From Sporomusa ovata DSM 2662 (GTDB taxonomy: Bacteria; Bacillota; Negativicutes; Sporomusales; Sporomusaceae): DNA of 64,000 nucleotides. How positions within the stretch are numbered: position 1 is the stretch's first letter; each line of letters starts with the position of its first letter. The stretch spans positions 372,001 through 436,000 of the forward strand of contig NZ_ASXP01000003.1 in the NCBI RefSeq assembly GCF_000445445.1, read 5' to 3'. A program made the position numbers and the translations under genes. Positions 34,873-44,389 of this stretch are shown in pieces. The notes under the pieces are model-generated. The model made no database searches. It saw only the letters and a list, made by a program, of their open reading frames with translations, and had not been told where the DNA came from.

Positions 34873-35901
34873 TTACTCGGTCAGATTGCCTTTTTTGAGT
34901 GTTGTCAATGTATCCTGCAGGCTCTCCAGTGAATCCAGTGCCTTTCCGGTCCCTAACGCTACACAAGACAAGGGATCCTCAGCCAAATAGGTAGGAATAC
35001 CGGTCTCCTGATTAATTAGCTTGTCCAGCCCATGAATAAGCGAACCGCCTCCAGTCATTACAATCCCACGATCAACAATATCAGCAGCTAATTCAGGCGG
35101 TGTCTTTTCCAACACCGATTTAACACATTCGACAATGAGCGCTACCGGCTCAGCCAAGGCATCCCGCGTCTCAGCCGAGTTCACACGCAGGGTTTTCGGC
35201 AAACCAGATACTAAATCACGACCGCGTATTTCCAAGGTTTCATTACGGCCATTTGGATAAGCGGTGGCAATAGCAACTTTTATTTCCTCAGCCGTACGCT
35301 CACCAATCAAAACATTGTACTCTTTTTTCACATGGCGAATAAGCGCTTCATCGAATTTGTCGCCGCCAATACGCAGCGATTCACTAACCACAATACCGCC
35401 AAGGCTGAGTACAGCCACATCAGTGGTACCGCCGCCGATATCAACAACCATAGCACCACACGGTTCCGCAATTTCAAGTCCTGCGCCAAGAGCGGCAGCC
35501 AGTGGTTCCTCAATCAGATAGGTCTTACTGGCACCGGCCTGCATAGCCGCCTCCAGTACAGCCCGTTTTTCTACTGTAGTCACCCCGGATGGAATGCAAA
35601 CCATAATTCGGGGCTTAAAAAAGTAATTCTTGCCAGCTACTTTTTGAATAAAGTGTCTGAGCATACTTTCAGTAGTATCATAATCGGCAATAACACCCTC
35701 ACGCATAGGACGAGTGGCAATAATATTGCCTGGTGTCCGCCCCAGCATCCGGCGCGCTTCTTCGCCAATCGCCAAAATGCGGTTACTGTCGCGGTCAATT
35801 GCCACCACCGAAGGTTCCCGTAGTACAATACCTTTTCCTTTTATGTATACTAAAACGTTGGCTGTTCCCAAATCGACGCCAATATCCATAGATCCAAACA
35901 T
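34873..35901 (-). CDS. mbl: MreB-family cell-shape actin (Mbl position)
   Basis: Bacterial actin that guides side-wall synthesis. The 342-residue protein begins MFGSMDIGVDLGTANVLVYI and has the nucleotide-binding signatures VVDIGGGTTDVAVLSLGG and IVMTGGGSLIHGLDKL plus YLIEEPLAAALGAG. Its place between spoIIID and flgF is that of mbl in B. subtilis; by sequence it could equally be called mreB, so the symbol rests on context. The start is unclear: ATG at 35901 is taken, with a TTG at 35913 lying closer to AAAGGGG. Confidence 0.9.
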   Translation of the reverse strand: MFGSMDIGVDLGTANVLVYIKGKGIVLREPSVVAIDRDSNRILAIGEEARRMLGRTPGNIIATRPMREGVIADYDTTESMLRHFIQKVAGKNYFFKPRIMVCIPSGVTTVEKRAVLEAAMQAGASKTYLIEEPLAAALGAGLEIAEPCGAMVVDIGGGTTDVAVLSLGGIVVSESLRIGGDKFDEALIRHVKKEYNVLIGERTAEEIKVAIATAYPNGRNETLEIRGRDLVSGLPKTLRVNSAETRDALAEPVALIVECVKSVLEKTPPELAADIVDRGIVMTGGGSLIHGLDKLINQETGIPTYLAEDPLSCVALGTGKALDSLESLQDTLTTLKKGNLTE

Positions 35902-36070
35902 GTAAAATTCCAATCCCCTTTCAACCTATCTTATGCCTGCTCAAAAACTTGTCCTACTATTCTTAAAAGAAAAAAGAGGTGGCAGTAAGATAATCACAAG
36001 TGTATAAATAATTCTACATATAATTTAAAAGTCCTCTATTTTTCGCTATCTTTCTAAACTTCAATCCTTT

Positions 36071-36340
36071 TTATTTACAACTGTTATCTTCTTTTTCTTC
36101 TTTGTATTTTTTCCTGGTAGCTTCACCACCGCGAATATGGCGTTCAGCCTTATTCATTTCAAGAATATTTTTCACCTTGGCAGCCAATCGTTTATTTATT
36201 TCCGGTAGACGTTCAATCATATCTTTGTGAACCGTACTCTTGCTTACCCCAAAAACCGTGGCTGTCTGGCGTACTGTATGTTTAGTATCCATGATGTGAT
36301 TGCATATATCCAGCACCCGCTTGCGAATGTATTCTTTCAT
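36071..36340 (-). CDS. spoIIID: Sporulation transcription factor SpoIIID
   Basis: DNA-binding regulator of the mother-cell line during sporulation. The 89-residue protein has the helix-turn-helix VRQTATVFGVSKSTVHKDMI (about 23-42) and a basic C-terminus (ATRKKYKEEK), both typical. The length matches B. subtilis SpoIIID (93). It lies between the M23/SpoIIQ-like gene and mbl, the B. subtilis order. ATG at 36340 has GAGGGGG 10 bases upstream. Flanking gaps 35902-36070 and 36341-36563 show no further feature I can support. Confidence 0.94.
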   Translation of the reverse strand: MKEYIRKRVLDICNHIMDTKHTVRQTATVFGVSKSTVHKDMIERLPEINKRLAAKVKNILEMNKAERHIRGGEATRKKYKEEKEDNSCK

Positions 36341-36563
36341 CCATTCTCTTCCCCCTCGCGCCCGTCCTTTTAACTCTTTGCTACCATGTATATGCGATAT
36401 CTGAGGGAAGCAGAATATGTGATTTTTAATTTTCCCACAATAACTCTGGTCAACTTTATGGCTTTCAACTTACAAAAGACAGCCCCCCTGGTTAAGCCAA
36501 GCACTCGTAAATCATTACGACTAGCTTTGCTGTGTGCAGAGGAGCTGTGACGATGTTTCTATT

Positions 36564-37247
36564 TTACTCCGGGATATTGGGAAATACTTCGTGAGGAGCA
36601 AGATACTCTTGCTTGTCCTTTGTCTGGACCGCCAAGTGCAGGTGTGGCTCGGGCTCAGTCAGGGTAATCCCCATTGAACCGATTGGTCTGCCTCTTTTTA
36701 TTAACGTATTTTCCTGCACAGCAACGCTGGCAAGAGAGCTATAGTAAATTAGGTAGTTATCACTTTCTACGACTACCGTAAGCCCATATTGTTTGTCAGT
36801 ATAAATTTCAACTACCTTACCATTTACCAACGCGGGCACGATTTTCCCTTCACCCCCAGCGATATCAACACCATTATGATATCGCCAATCCTGGTATAGG
36901 GGATGAAACCGCCAACCAAATTTCTGCGTGATTACACCGTTCCATAGCTCGCTAATAACTTGACTATCGGCGGCTGCATTGTGTACTACTTCTACTGGCG
37001 CAGAAACGCCGGAGTTCGGCTGAGATTCCGGCAAAGCTGGAGCAGTGTTAGCAGGAACTGGAGACTGGGCCTGTTGCAAAGTTTCTGATGCCGGTGCTTT
37101 TTTAGCTACTGGCAGTTTTGCCACCGGTTCTAAGGTACTAATAACGGCAAACATAAGCAACGCTGCTACTGTTAGCAGCATTCCCGCTGTTGCTGCCTGC
37201 CCTACATAACCAGGGCGTCTTATTTTAGCAAAAATTCTTCCAGGCAT
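36564..37247 (-). CDS. spoIIQ: M23 (LytM) peptidase-domain membrane protein, SpoIIQ-like
   Basis: A 227-residue protein with a basic N-terminus, one membrane helix (about 20-42), a Pro/Ala-rich linker and a LytM domain (about 100-227). In the domain HNGVD supplies the HxxxD zinc motif and HLHLAV the HxH motif, so the zinc site looks complete, unlike B. subtilis SpoIIQ, which lacks one ligand. SpoIIQ joins SpoIIIAH in the channel between forespore and mother cell; the position between spoIID and spoIIID supports this identity, though a general M23 hydrolase is possible. ATG at 37247 has GAGGTGAG upstream. Confidence 0.85.
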   Translation of the reverse strand: MPGRIFAKIRRPGYVGQAATAGMLLTVAALLMFAVISTLEPVAKLPVAKKAPASETLQQAQSPVPANTAPALPESQPNSGVSAPVEVVHNAAADSQVISELWNGVITQKFGWRFHPLYQDWRYHNGVDIAGGEGKIVPALVNGKVVEIYTDKQYGLTVVVESDNYLIYYSSLASVAVQENTLIKRGRPIGSMGITLTEPEPHLHLAVQTKDKQEYLAPHEVFPNIPE

Positions 37248-37299
37248 ATACTCACCTCATGGTTAGTATGCCCATTCGCGCCTTAATATAGCACCTTCT

Positions 37300-38301
37300 T
37301 TAGGAGCCAAAAATATTTTTTAGCGCTGTCCCGGTATAATAGTATGTTAAAATTTGCCTAAAATCGCGATTTTGCTTTGCCTGCCCATTAGCCCCATATT
37401 GGCACAAGCCAACCCCATGCCCATAACCAATTGTTCTAAATATCAATTTATCATTAGCTGCCTGGACATTAAAATTTGCTGACCGCAACTCCAATTGCTG
37501 GCGAACTTCAAGCCCGGTTAACGTTTTAGAACCAATTCTTACCCTATTGACCCTTCCTGAGTCGGTATAATCAATAATGCTGGCAACCCCGGCACTCCCT
37601 CCGCTCTGAGCAGTTGCCATAATGCCGGCATCTGTGCCTAAGCGCGCTTCTAGTTCAGCAAATGATATTTCTTTGGTATCCTGATATCGCGGCGACGATT
37701 GATCCCAACTACAGGCTACACTTTGTAGATAGGGATAATCGAATCCCCATACCTCCTTGGCACTTGCAGTACGTTCCCCACTCGTGGAATGAAATACGGC
37801 GTTAATGGGTTCGCCCTGATAGGTAATTATCAGTCCTTGTGTCTGATCTACTGCTGTGCAAACTTTACGCCAATACTTATCATAATTTGTTCCCCATTTT
37901 TCTTTTAACTTAGTATCATTATACCAGGCCTGGCTATCTTTATGGTCTGTGGTGACATCGGCCCCAGGATGATCGCCCGCACCTGTACCTCCAAATATCT
38001 CCATATGCTTTACCGCATAGGTGCGTGCTGCTACAGCTTGTGCCTTGAGTGCTTCAACTTCAAACTCAGCAGGCATTTCAGCAGCAACTACTCCTTTTAC
38101 ATAATCTTCAAGATTCATAGATACAATCTGATTACTATCATGCATATATACTTTTATGGTAACATCTTCACCCCGCAAAACAGTTGTTTGATTAACTGCC
38201 ACCCGGTTTGTGTCATCCGAGCTTAGCAGCACCACGATCGATGGAACAGCAATTACTGAGACAATCACCAGCAATATGCTGCCGATGGCTATATACCTCA
38301 C
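37300..38301 (-). CDS. spoIID: Stage II sporulation protein D, lytic transglycosylase SpoIID
   Basis: Acts with SpoIIP/SpoIIM in septal peptidoglycan removal during engulfment. The 333-residue protein has a membrane anchor (about 3-25), the family start NLEDYVKGVVAAEMPAEFEV with EALKAQAVAARTYAVK, then HSTSGERTASAKEVWG (His and Ser/Glu of the active region) and a C-terminal GYGHGVGLCQYGANGQA. Length and motifs match SpoIID. The start is GTG at 38301 (AGAAGGTGA upstream); the TTG codon just before is an alternative. murA lies upstream, as in B. subtilis. Confidence 0.94.
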   Translation of the reverse strand: MRYIAIGSILLVIVSVIAVPSIVVLLSSDDTNRVAVNQTTVLRGEDVTIKVYMHDSNQIVSMNLEDYVKGVVAAEMPAEFEVEALKAQAVAARTYAVKHMEIFGGTGAGDHPGADVTTDHKDSQAWYNDTKLKEKWGTNYDKYWRKVCTAVDQTQGLIITYQGEPINAVFHSTSGERTASAKEVWGFDYPYLQSVACSWDQSSPRYQDTKEISFAELEARLGTDAGIMATAQSGGSAGVASIIDYTDSGRVNRVRIGSKTLTGLEVRQQLELRSANFNVQAANDKLIFRTIGYGHGVGLCQYGANGQAKQNRDFRQILTYYYTGTALKNIFGS

Positions 38302-38395
38302 CAACTCACCTTCTTTAGCAAACTAGCCTATATTCATACTATGCAAACAAGCTGCCTGCTATGAGCAAAAAGGGAGCCTACGTGAAAAACCTAAA

Positions 38396-38478
38396 GCGAG
38401 ATTACTTTACTGATACTGGCAATGACCGGTGAATCATTTTTCCCCTAGGTCATGTTCAGTATAGTGAAGCAATCTCGC
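38396..38478. repeat. REP/MITE-like imperfect palindrome, copy 2
   Basis: An 83-bp inverted repeat from GCGAGATTAC at 38396 to GCAATCTCGC ending 38478; GCGAGATTACTTTACTGATA on the left is nearly the complement of the right arm. CAATGACCGG at 38420-38429 and GCAATCTCGC are shared with copy 1 at 7836-7930. It lies in the 283-base gap between murA and spoIID, which is otherwise AT-rich and empty. Confidence 0.7.
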
Positions 38479-38587
38479 TTGCGTTTATTATATACTACGC
38501 GTCAAAGTTAGGTTACACCCACTTGCCGGCACATGTAAACTTCTTTAAGCTGGAATATTATATATTATAATTAGTTCAACGATATGA

Positions 38588-39844
38588 CTAGCAATCTACT
38601 CGTTCTATATTTGCACCAATACTACGGAATTTTTCCACTAATTTGTCATAGCCACGGTCAATATGATGGATATAGCCAATCTCGGTTTGCCCTTCTGCAA
38701 CCAAACCTGCCAGCACAAGCGCCGCCCCTGCTCTAAGATCAGTAGCTTTCACAGGGCAACCGGTAAGGGTTGATACCCCTTCTACCACCGCACTGCGCCC
38801 GTCAATTTTGATCGACGCACCCATTCGTTTCAGTTCATCAACATGCATAAACCGATTTTCAAAGACAGTTTCAGTAACAATACTTGTACCTTTGGACACT
38901 GTCATTAGAGCCATAAATTGAGCCTGCATGTCGGTTGGAAAACCAGGATACGGCAGGGTTTTAATGTCAACAGCACGAATGCTGCCATTACTGCAGACTC
39001 TTACGCCATTTACATCTTCTTCAATGGTAACCCCAGCTTCTTTTAGCTTGGCAATCACTGGTTTTAGATGTTCAATCAGGGCATTCTCGATATAAACATC
39101 GCCCCCTGTGATCGCAGCCGCTACCATATAGGTACCAGCTTCAATCCGATCAGGAATTATACAGTGACAAGCGCCTTTTAACTCGCGGACACCTTCGATT
39201 CTTATCATCTTGGTGCCAGCACCCCGGACATTAGCGCCCATATGGTTGAGCATATTGGCCAAGTCTACAATCTCAGGCTCTTCTGCCGGATTCTCAATAA
39301 TGGTTTGGCCTTTGGCCATACTTGCGGCCATCATAATATTTTCGGTAGCGCCAACACTGGGAAAATCCAGATATATTCTTGCTCCTTTTAAGCCTTGCGG
39401 CGCTTTAGCTTCAATATAACCATGGCCCATTACTATTTCAGCGCCTAATGCCTCAAACCCTTTTAAGTGTAGATCAATTGGCCTAGTGCCAATTGCACAG
39501 CCACCAGGCAACGAAATTTTCGCACAGCCTTCTCGCGCCAGGAGTGGCCCCATAACCAGAAAAGATGCACGCATTTTCCGTACAAGCTCATATGGGGCTT
39601 CACAGGTTGTTATAGTAGTACTATCAACATAAAACGCACCTGGTTCTATTTTAACCGCCGCCCCCAAGTGCGTAAGCACCTCGGCAATTGTGCGCACATC
39701 TTCTAAATCTGGTATTTCTTCTAAGGTGCTGGGACTTGTCCCGAGCAATGTTGCCGCAATTACCGGCAGCACTGCGTTCTTAGCTCCGCTGACTTTTACT
39801 GTGCCAGAAAGCCGTTTGCCCCCTCGAACAATTAGTTTTTCCAC
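38588..39844 (-). CDS. murA: UDP-N-acetylglucosamine 1-carboxyvinyltransferase MurA
   Basis: First committed step of peptidoglycan synthesis: adds enolpyruvate to UDP-GlcNAc. The 418-residue protein begins VEKLIVRGGKRLSGTVKVSG, with catalytic Cys116 in SLPGGCAIGTRP and the Lys22/Asn23 pair in SGAKNAVLP. Cys at the active site means the usual fosfomycin target type. I chose the GTG at 39844 because GGGAGG lies 7 bases upstream. It sits between the atp operon terminator and spoIID, the B. subtilis murAA position. Confidence 0.96.
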   Translation of the reverse strand: MEKLIVRGGKRLSGTVKVSGAKNAVLPVIAATLLGTSPSTLEEIPDLEDVRTIAEVLTHLGAAVKIEPGAFYVDSTTITTCEAPYELVRKMRASFLVMGPLLAREGCAKISLPGGCAIGTRPIDLHLKGFEALGAEIVMGHGYIEAKAPQGLKGARIYLDFPSVGATENIMMAASMAKGQTIIENPAEEPEIVDLANMLNHMGANVRGAGTKMIRIEGVRELKGACHCIIPDRIEAGTYMVAAAITGGDVYIENALIEHLKPVIAKLKEAGVTIEEDVNGVRVCSNGSIRAVDIKTLPYPGFPTDMQAQFMALMTVSKGTSIVTETVFENRFMHVDELKRMGASIKIDGRSAVVEGVSTLTGCPVKATDLRAGAALVLAGLVAEGQTEIGYIHHIDRGYDKLVEKFRSIGANIERVDC

Positions 39845-40019
39845 AAAATTTCCTCCCACCACAGCGGTAAGTACAATTCAAATTTCCCTAACCTAGTTTA
39901 TCATTACCGTGGTAGCTAAAGCAAGAGCTCCTAGTCCTATAATTATTCAAAATAAAGCCTTTACTTTCATTTTTGCCAGTATTTAGGCCAGTTATTCCAT
40001 GTAAATTATGGTGAGTAAG

Positions 40020-40056
40020 AAAAAGGATTGTAACGCTAGCGTCACAATCCTTTTTT
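40020..40056 (-). terminator. Rho-independent terminator of the ATP synthase operon
   Basis: Arms AAAAAGGATTGT (40020-40031) and ACAATCCTTTTT (40044-40055) enclose the self-complementary ACGCTAGCGT, and the A and T runs make it usable in both directions. It begins 11 bases after the atpC stop. Confidence 0.85.
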
Positions 40057-40066
40057 CTCACAACTA

Positions 40067-40480
40067 TTACATTTTTTTCTCTGCAACCCTAAGTCGGACT
40101 AAAGCTCGTTTTAGTGCCACTTCAGCCCGCCTAACATCAATGTCAGTCGCGGCTTGTGCTTCCCTTAGACGTCTCTCGGCACGGTCTTTGGCAGATTCGG
40201 CACGGTCAATATCAATTTCTTCCGGCAACTCAGCGCAACCTGCCAACACAGTTATCTTTTGAGGGCGAACTTCAATAAAGCCGCCACACACGGAAAACAG
40301 GTTCTCACCTTCGTCTGTCTGAATTCTCAGCGGCCAGATCTCAAGACCGGCAATTAAGGGTGCATGACCGGGAAGAATACCCAGATCACCGTCAGTGGCT
40401 CTGGCAATAACCATATTGACGTCTGCGGAATAGACCATCCGATCAGGAGTAACAATATCCAGCCGAATTTTATTGGCCAT
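40067..40480 (-). CDS. atpC: ATP synthase F1 epsilon subunit
   Basis: Rotor-stalk subunit and inhibitor of ATP hydrolysis. The 137-residue protein has the N-terminal beta-sandwich (KIRLDIVTPDRMVYSADVNM, with GDLGILPGHAPLIA) and the C-terminal two-helix part (RAESAKDRAERRLREAQAAT onward). It is the last gene of the operon. The ATG at 40480 has GGGGGAATAATAC upstream and lies 3 bases after the atpD stop. Confidence 0.95.
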   Translation of the reverse strand: MANKIRLDIVTPDRMVYSADVNMVIARATDGDLGILPGHAPLIAGLEIWPLRIQTDEGENLFSVCGGFIEVRPQKITVLAGCAELPEEIDIDRAESAKDRAERRLREAQAATDIDVRRAEVALKRALVRLRVAEKKM

Positions 40481-40483
40481 GTA

Positions 40484-41893
40484 TTATTCCCCCTTCATCT
40501 TCTGAGCCTTTTCCACTACTTCCTCAATCGTTCCTACCATATAGAAGGCCATTTCCGGCAAATCATCATATTTCCCGCTCAAGATTTCTTTAAAGCCCCG
40601 AATCGTTTCTTTGAGCGGTACGTATTTACCAGGAGTGCCTGTAAAGGCTTCGGCTACGAAGAACGGCTGGCTGAGGAATCTTTGAATTTTTCTTGCCCGG
40701 GAAACTGTCAATTTGTCGTCATCAGACAATTCTTCCATACCCAAAATGGCAATAATATCTTGCAATTCTTTATAACGTTGCAGTACTTCCTGCACACCAC
40801 GAGCAACTTGGTAGTGATCTTCGCCCAGTACATGCGGGTCCATAATCCGGGACGTGGAATCCAGCGGATCAACAGCAGGGTAAATACCAAGCTCAGAAAT
40901 TTGACGGGACAATACGGTAGTGGCGTCCAGATGAGCAAAGGTCGCCGCTGGCGCCGGGTCAGTCAAATCGTCGGCAGGTACATATACGGCCTGTACTGAA
41001 GTGATGGAACCTTTTTTGGTTGAGGTAATCCGCTCTTGCAAGGCACCAACGTCTGTGCTCAGAGTAGGCTGATATCCTACCGCTGACGGCATCCGGCCTA
41101 AGAGCGCCGAAACCTCAGAACCAGCTTGAATAAAGCGGAAGATGTTATCTACAAACAACAACACATTTTGCCCGGCAATATCACGGAAATATTCGGCCAT
41201 AGTAAGACCGGTAAGACCTACCCGCATTCTGGCTCCGGGTGGCTCATTCATCTGACCGTAAACAAGCGCCGTCTTATCAATAACGCCTGATTCAATCATT
41301 TCATTCCACAGGTCGTTCCCTTCACGGGTACGTTCACCTACACCGGCAAATACGGAGTAGCCGCCATGCTCTGTAGCGATGTTGCGGATAAGCTCCATAA
41401 TCAGTACGGTTTTACCTACACCAGCTCCACCAAACAGGCCAATTTTACCGCCAAGTGCATAAGGAGCAATCAGGTCAACAACCTTGATGCCTGTTTCCAG
41501 TATCTGCGTAGATGTTTCCTGGTCTTCAAACGCCGGCGCCGGCTTGTGAATAGGCCAAAAATCATCAGCAACTACTGGCTCCGGATTTTTATCTACTGTT
41601 TCACCAAGTACGTTAAATACCCGGCCTAATGTGCCTTTACCAACCGGAATTTTAATTGGCGCCCCGGTATCTACTGCCTTCATGCCACGAGTAACGCCGT
41701 CTGTAGAAGACATAGCTACGCAGCGGACGGTATTGTCGCCCAAGTGCTGCATTACTTCCGCAGTCAGCTTAACATGAACGTCGCCAACTGTTTCGTCAAT
41801 TGTGACAGCATTATATATGGCAGGCAGTTTTTCCGGGGGAAACTCAGCGTCAATAACAGGACCGATAACTTGTATAATTCTACCGATATTCAC
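40484..41893 (-). CDS. atpD: ATP synthase F1 beta subunit
   Basis: Catalytic subunit of F1. The 469-residue protein has the P-loop GGAGVGKTVLIMELI, the catalytic Glu in AGVGERTREGNDLW and the DELSEED-like segment EELSDDDKL, where the family usually has DELSEED; the replacement is common in variation of this loop. The GTG start at 41893 has AAGGAGGGG 7 bases upstream. atpG precedes and atpC follows. Confidence 0.97.
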   Translation of the reverse strand: MNIGRIIQVIGPVIDAEFPPEKLPAIYNAVTIDETVGDVHVKLTAEVMQHLGDNTVRCVAMSSTDGVTRGMKAVDTGAPIKIPVGKGTLGRVFNVLGETVDKNPEPVVADDFWPIHKPAPAFEDQETSTQILETGIKVVDLIAPYALGGKIGLFGGAGVGKTVLIMELIRNIATEHGGYSVFAGVGERTREGNDLWNEMIESGVIDKTALVYGQMNEPPGARMRVGLTGLTMAEYFRDIAGQNVLLFVDNIFRFIQAGSEVSALLGRMPSAVGYQPTLSTDVGALQERITSTKKGSITSVQAVYVPADDLTDPAPAATFAHLDATTVLSRQISELGIYPAVDPLDSTSRIMDPHVLGEDHYQVARGVQEVLQRYKELQDIIAILGMEELSDDDKLTVSRARKIQRFLSQPFFVAEAFTGTPGKYVPLKETIRGFKEILSGKYDDLPEMAFYMVGTIEEVVEKAQKMKGE

Positions 41894-41925
41894 GGGGTTT
41901 CCCCTCCTTAACTTCTTAGAACCCT

Positions 41926-42777
41926 CTACTTAAGTGCCTCTGCGCCGCCCACGATCTCGGAAATTTCCCGGGTAATGGTGGCCTGACGAACTTTATTGTA
42001 GTTTAAGGTCAGTTTGGAAATGAGTTCTTGTGCGTTATCAGTAGCCGACCCCATGGCAGTCATACGGGAACCTAGCTCGCTTGCAGCTGACTGTAAAAGA
42101 GCTCCGTAAATAACTGTTTCCAGGTAACGCGGTAAGAGTAAACTAAGAACCTCATTAGCTGACGGTTCAAAAATGTACTCCGTCTGGGGCATTTCCTCCC
42201 CTTTGCCGATTTCGGCTACCGGCAATAATTTAATTGTTGTTGGCTGCTGATTAATCGGCGAATAAAAATGAGTATATGACAAATAAATTTCATCATACTC
42301 ACCTGTAGCAAATTTATCAGCCAGGAATTGTGCCAATGCAGCAGCATCCTGATAGGATGGTCTTTCTGAAAAGCCGGTGTACTCGCCATCAATGGTATAA
42401 CCCCGCCGCTTAAAATAGTCACGGGCTTTACGTCCAACAGTAACCAATCTGGCGTTATCTTTACCGCGCACTTGCGGTAAAACCTCTTTAATCAGGTTCG
42501 ATGAATACGCCCCAGCCAAGCCTTTATCTGCACTTAATACCAAATAACCAATCTGCCTTACTTCCCGCACCGCAAGCAGTGGATGGGAGGCATCACGGGC
42601 ATTGGCCGCCACACTGGCCAATACTTCTCTAACCTTCTGGGTATAAGGCCTACTGGCAATGGCTCGTTCCTGCGCCCGGCGCAGCCGGGCCGCAGCCACC
42701 ATTTTCATAGCTTTGGTTATCTGTTGAATATTTTTTACACTCTTGATACGGCGACGGATATCGCTGGCGCTAGCCAT
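41926..42777 (-). CDS. atpG: ATP synthase F1 gamma subunit
   Basis: Central rotor shaft. The 283-residue protein begins MASASDIRRRIKSVKNIQQI with TKAMKMVAAARLRRAQ, and ends with the long helix LISKLTLNYNKVRQATITRE; both are invariant features of AtpG. ATG at 42777 has GAGGTGATAATAC upstream. It lies 6 bases after the atpA stop. Confidence 0.96.
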   Translation of the reverse strand: MASASDIRRRIKSVKNIQQITKAMKMVAAARLRRAQERAIASRPYTQKVREVLASVAANARDASHPLLAVREVRQIGYLVLSADKGLAGAYSSNLIKEVLPQVRGKDNARLVTVGRKARDYFKRRGYTIDGEYTGFSERPSYQDAAALAQFLADKFATGEYDEIYLSYTHFYSPINQQPTTIKLLPVAEIGKGEEMPQTEYIFEPSANEVLSLLLPRYLETVIYGALLQSAASELGSRMTAMGSATDNAQELISKLTLNYNKVRQATITREISEIVGGAEALK

Positions 42778-42783
42778 GTATTA

Positions 42784-44307
42784 TCACCTCGCCGCTTCAA
42801 CTTTAACAAAAGTGTCTTTAAACTCTTTAATCGCTTTTTTAAGAACGGCCTCAGTCTCAGTATCAATATTTTTCTTTTCTCTGATGGTTTTAGTCACTTC
42901 AGCATAGTTGCTGCGCATGAACTTGATGAAGTCTTGTTCAAACTTCGTTACATTTTCAATAGCCACATCATCAAGATATCCATTAATAGCGCAATAAATG
43001 GATATAACTTGTTCTTCAACTGCCATTGGTGCATATTGTGGCTGTTTCAAAATTTCCATTGTCCGTTGTCCACGATCAAGCTGTGCTTGAGTGGCCTTAT
43101 CAAGGTCAGAGCCGAATTGGGCAAATGCCGCGAGTTCCCGGTATTGCGCCAAATCCAGACGCAGGCGGCCTGCAACCTGTTTCATGGCTTTTATTTGAGC
43201 AGAACCACCAACACGGGATACCGACAGGCCTGCATTAATGGCCGGACGAATACCGGAGTAGAACAGCTCGCTTTCCAGGAATATCTGACCGTCAGTAATG
43301 GAAATTACATTTGTTGGTATATAGGCAGATACGTCACCTGCCAAGGTTTCAATAATTGGCAGGGCAGTAATTGAGCCGCTGCCTAAATCGCTCGACAACC
43401 TAGCCGCCCGTTCAAGCAAGCGGGAGTGTAAGTAAAATACGTCGCCTGGATATGCTTCGCGACCGGGAGGACGACGAAGTAAAAGCGACATAGCACGATA
43501 CGCCGTAGCGTGTTTAGATAAGTCATCATACACGCAGAGAACAGAGCCGCCTTTATACATAAAGTATTCGCCCATAGAAACACCGGCATAAGGTGCCAGG
43601 TATTGCAGTGGCGCACTATCAGAGGCAGTAGCGGCTACAATAATGGTATATTCCATAGCACCGGCCTCTTCCAGTGTTTTTACAACACGGGCAACCGTCG
43701 ATGCCTTTTGACCAATAGCAACATAAATACAAATTACGCCTTGACCTTTTTGATTAATAATAGTATCAACAGCAATAGCTGTTTTACCTGTACCACGGTC
43801 GCCGATAATGAGCTCGCGCTGGCCGCGGCCAATAGGTACCATAGAGTCAATAGCCTTAATACCTGTTTGCAACGGTTCTTTAACCGACTGCCTGTCAGCA
43901 ATGCCAGGAGCACGGTATTCAACCGGGCGAAACTCCGTAGAATTAATTGGCCCTTTGCCATCAATAGGCTGACCAAGTGCATTGACAACCCGTCCAACCA
44001 TTGCTTCCCCTACCGGCACCTGCATGATACGTCCGGTCCGGCGAACATTGTCGCCTTCTTTAATTTCAACTTCACCGCCTAAAAGTACAGCGCCGACATT
44101 GTCCTCTTCTAAGTTGAGAACCAAGCCAAATACTTCGTGCGGAAATTCTAATAATTCGCCGGCCATAGCCTTTTCCAGGCCGTGAATCCGGGCGATACCA
44201 TCGCCTACTTCGATAACAGTGCCAACATCATCAACATTTAATTCTACCTGATAACTCTCAATTTGTTGCTTGATGATGGCCGTTATTTCTTCTGGCCTCA
44301 TTTTCAT
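42784..44307 (-). CDS. atpA: ATP synthase F1 alpha subunit
   Basis: Non-catalytic nucleotide-binding subunit of F1. The 507-residue protein has the P-loop GDRGTGKTAIAVDTI, the Gln-bearing AIGQKAST and the arginine-finger region LSVSRVGGSAQIKAMK. Length matches the family. The ATG at 44307 has GGGGTGA 10 bases upstream; a second ATG two codons in is possible. atpH precedes after 82 bases with no clear feature in the gap. Confidence 0.96.
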   Translation of the reverse strand: MKMRPEEITAIIKQQIESYQVELNVDDVGTVIEVGDGIARIHGLEKAMAGELLEFPHEVFGLVLNLEEDNVGAVLLGGEVEIKEGDNVRRTGRIMQVPVGEAMVGRVVNALGQPIDGKGPINSTEFRPVEYRAPGIADRQSVKEPLQTGIKAIDSMVPIGRGQRELIIGDRGTGKTAIAVDTIINQKGQGVICIYVAIGQKASTVARVVKTLEEAGAMEYTIIVAATASDSAPLQYLAPYAGVSMGEYFMYKGGSVLCVYDDLSKHATAYRAMSLLLRRPPGREAYPGDVFYLHSRLLERAARLSSDLGSGSITALPIIETLAGDVSAYIPTNVISITDGQIFLESELFYSGIRPAINAGLSVSRVGGSAQIKAMKQVAGRLRLDLAQYRELAAFAQFGSDLDKATQAQLDRGQRTMEILKQPQYAPMAVEEQVISIYCAINGYLDDVAIENVTKFEQDFIKFMRSNYAEVTKTIREKKNIDTETEAVLKKAIKEFKDTFVKVEAAR

Positions 44308-44389
44308 ATCTCGTATGTCACCCCAATCATAAAGTCTACAGCAAGGCGGCTCAAGACATAAGCAGTCTTATCCTTAAGATATTAAAAGA

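Noticed and set aside
42583..43374. 263-codon plus-strand open frame opposite atpG/atpA
   Set aside because: It is a shadow of the two conserved ATP synthase genes; its composition has no domain pattern.
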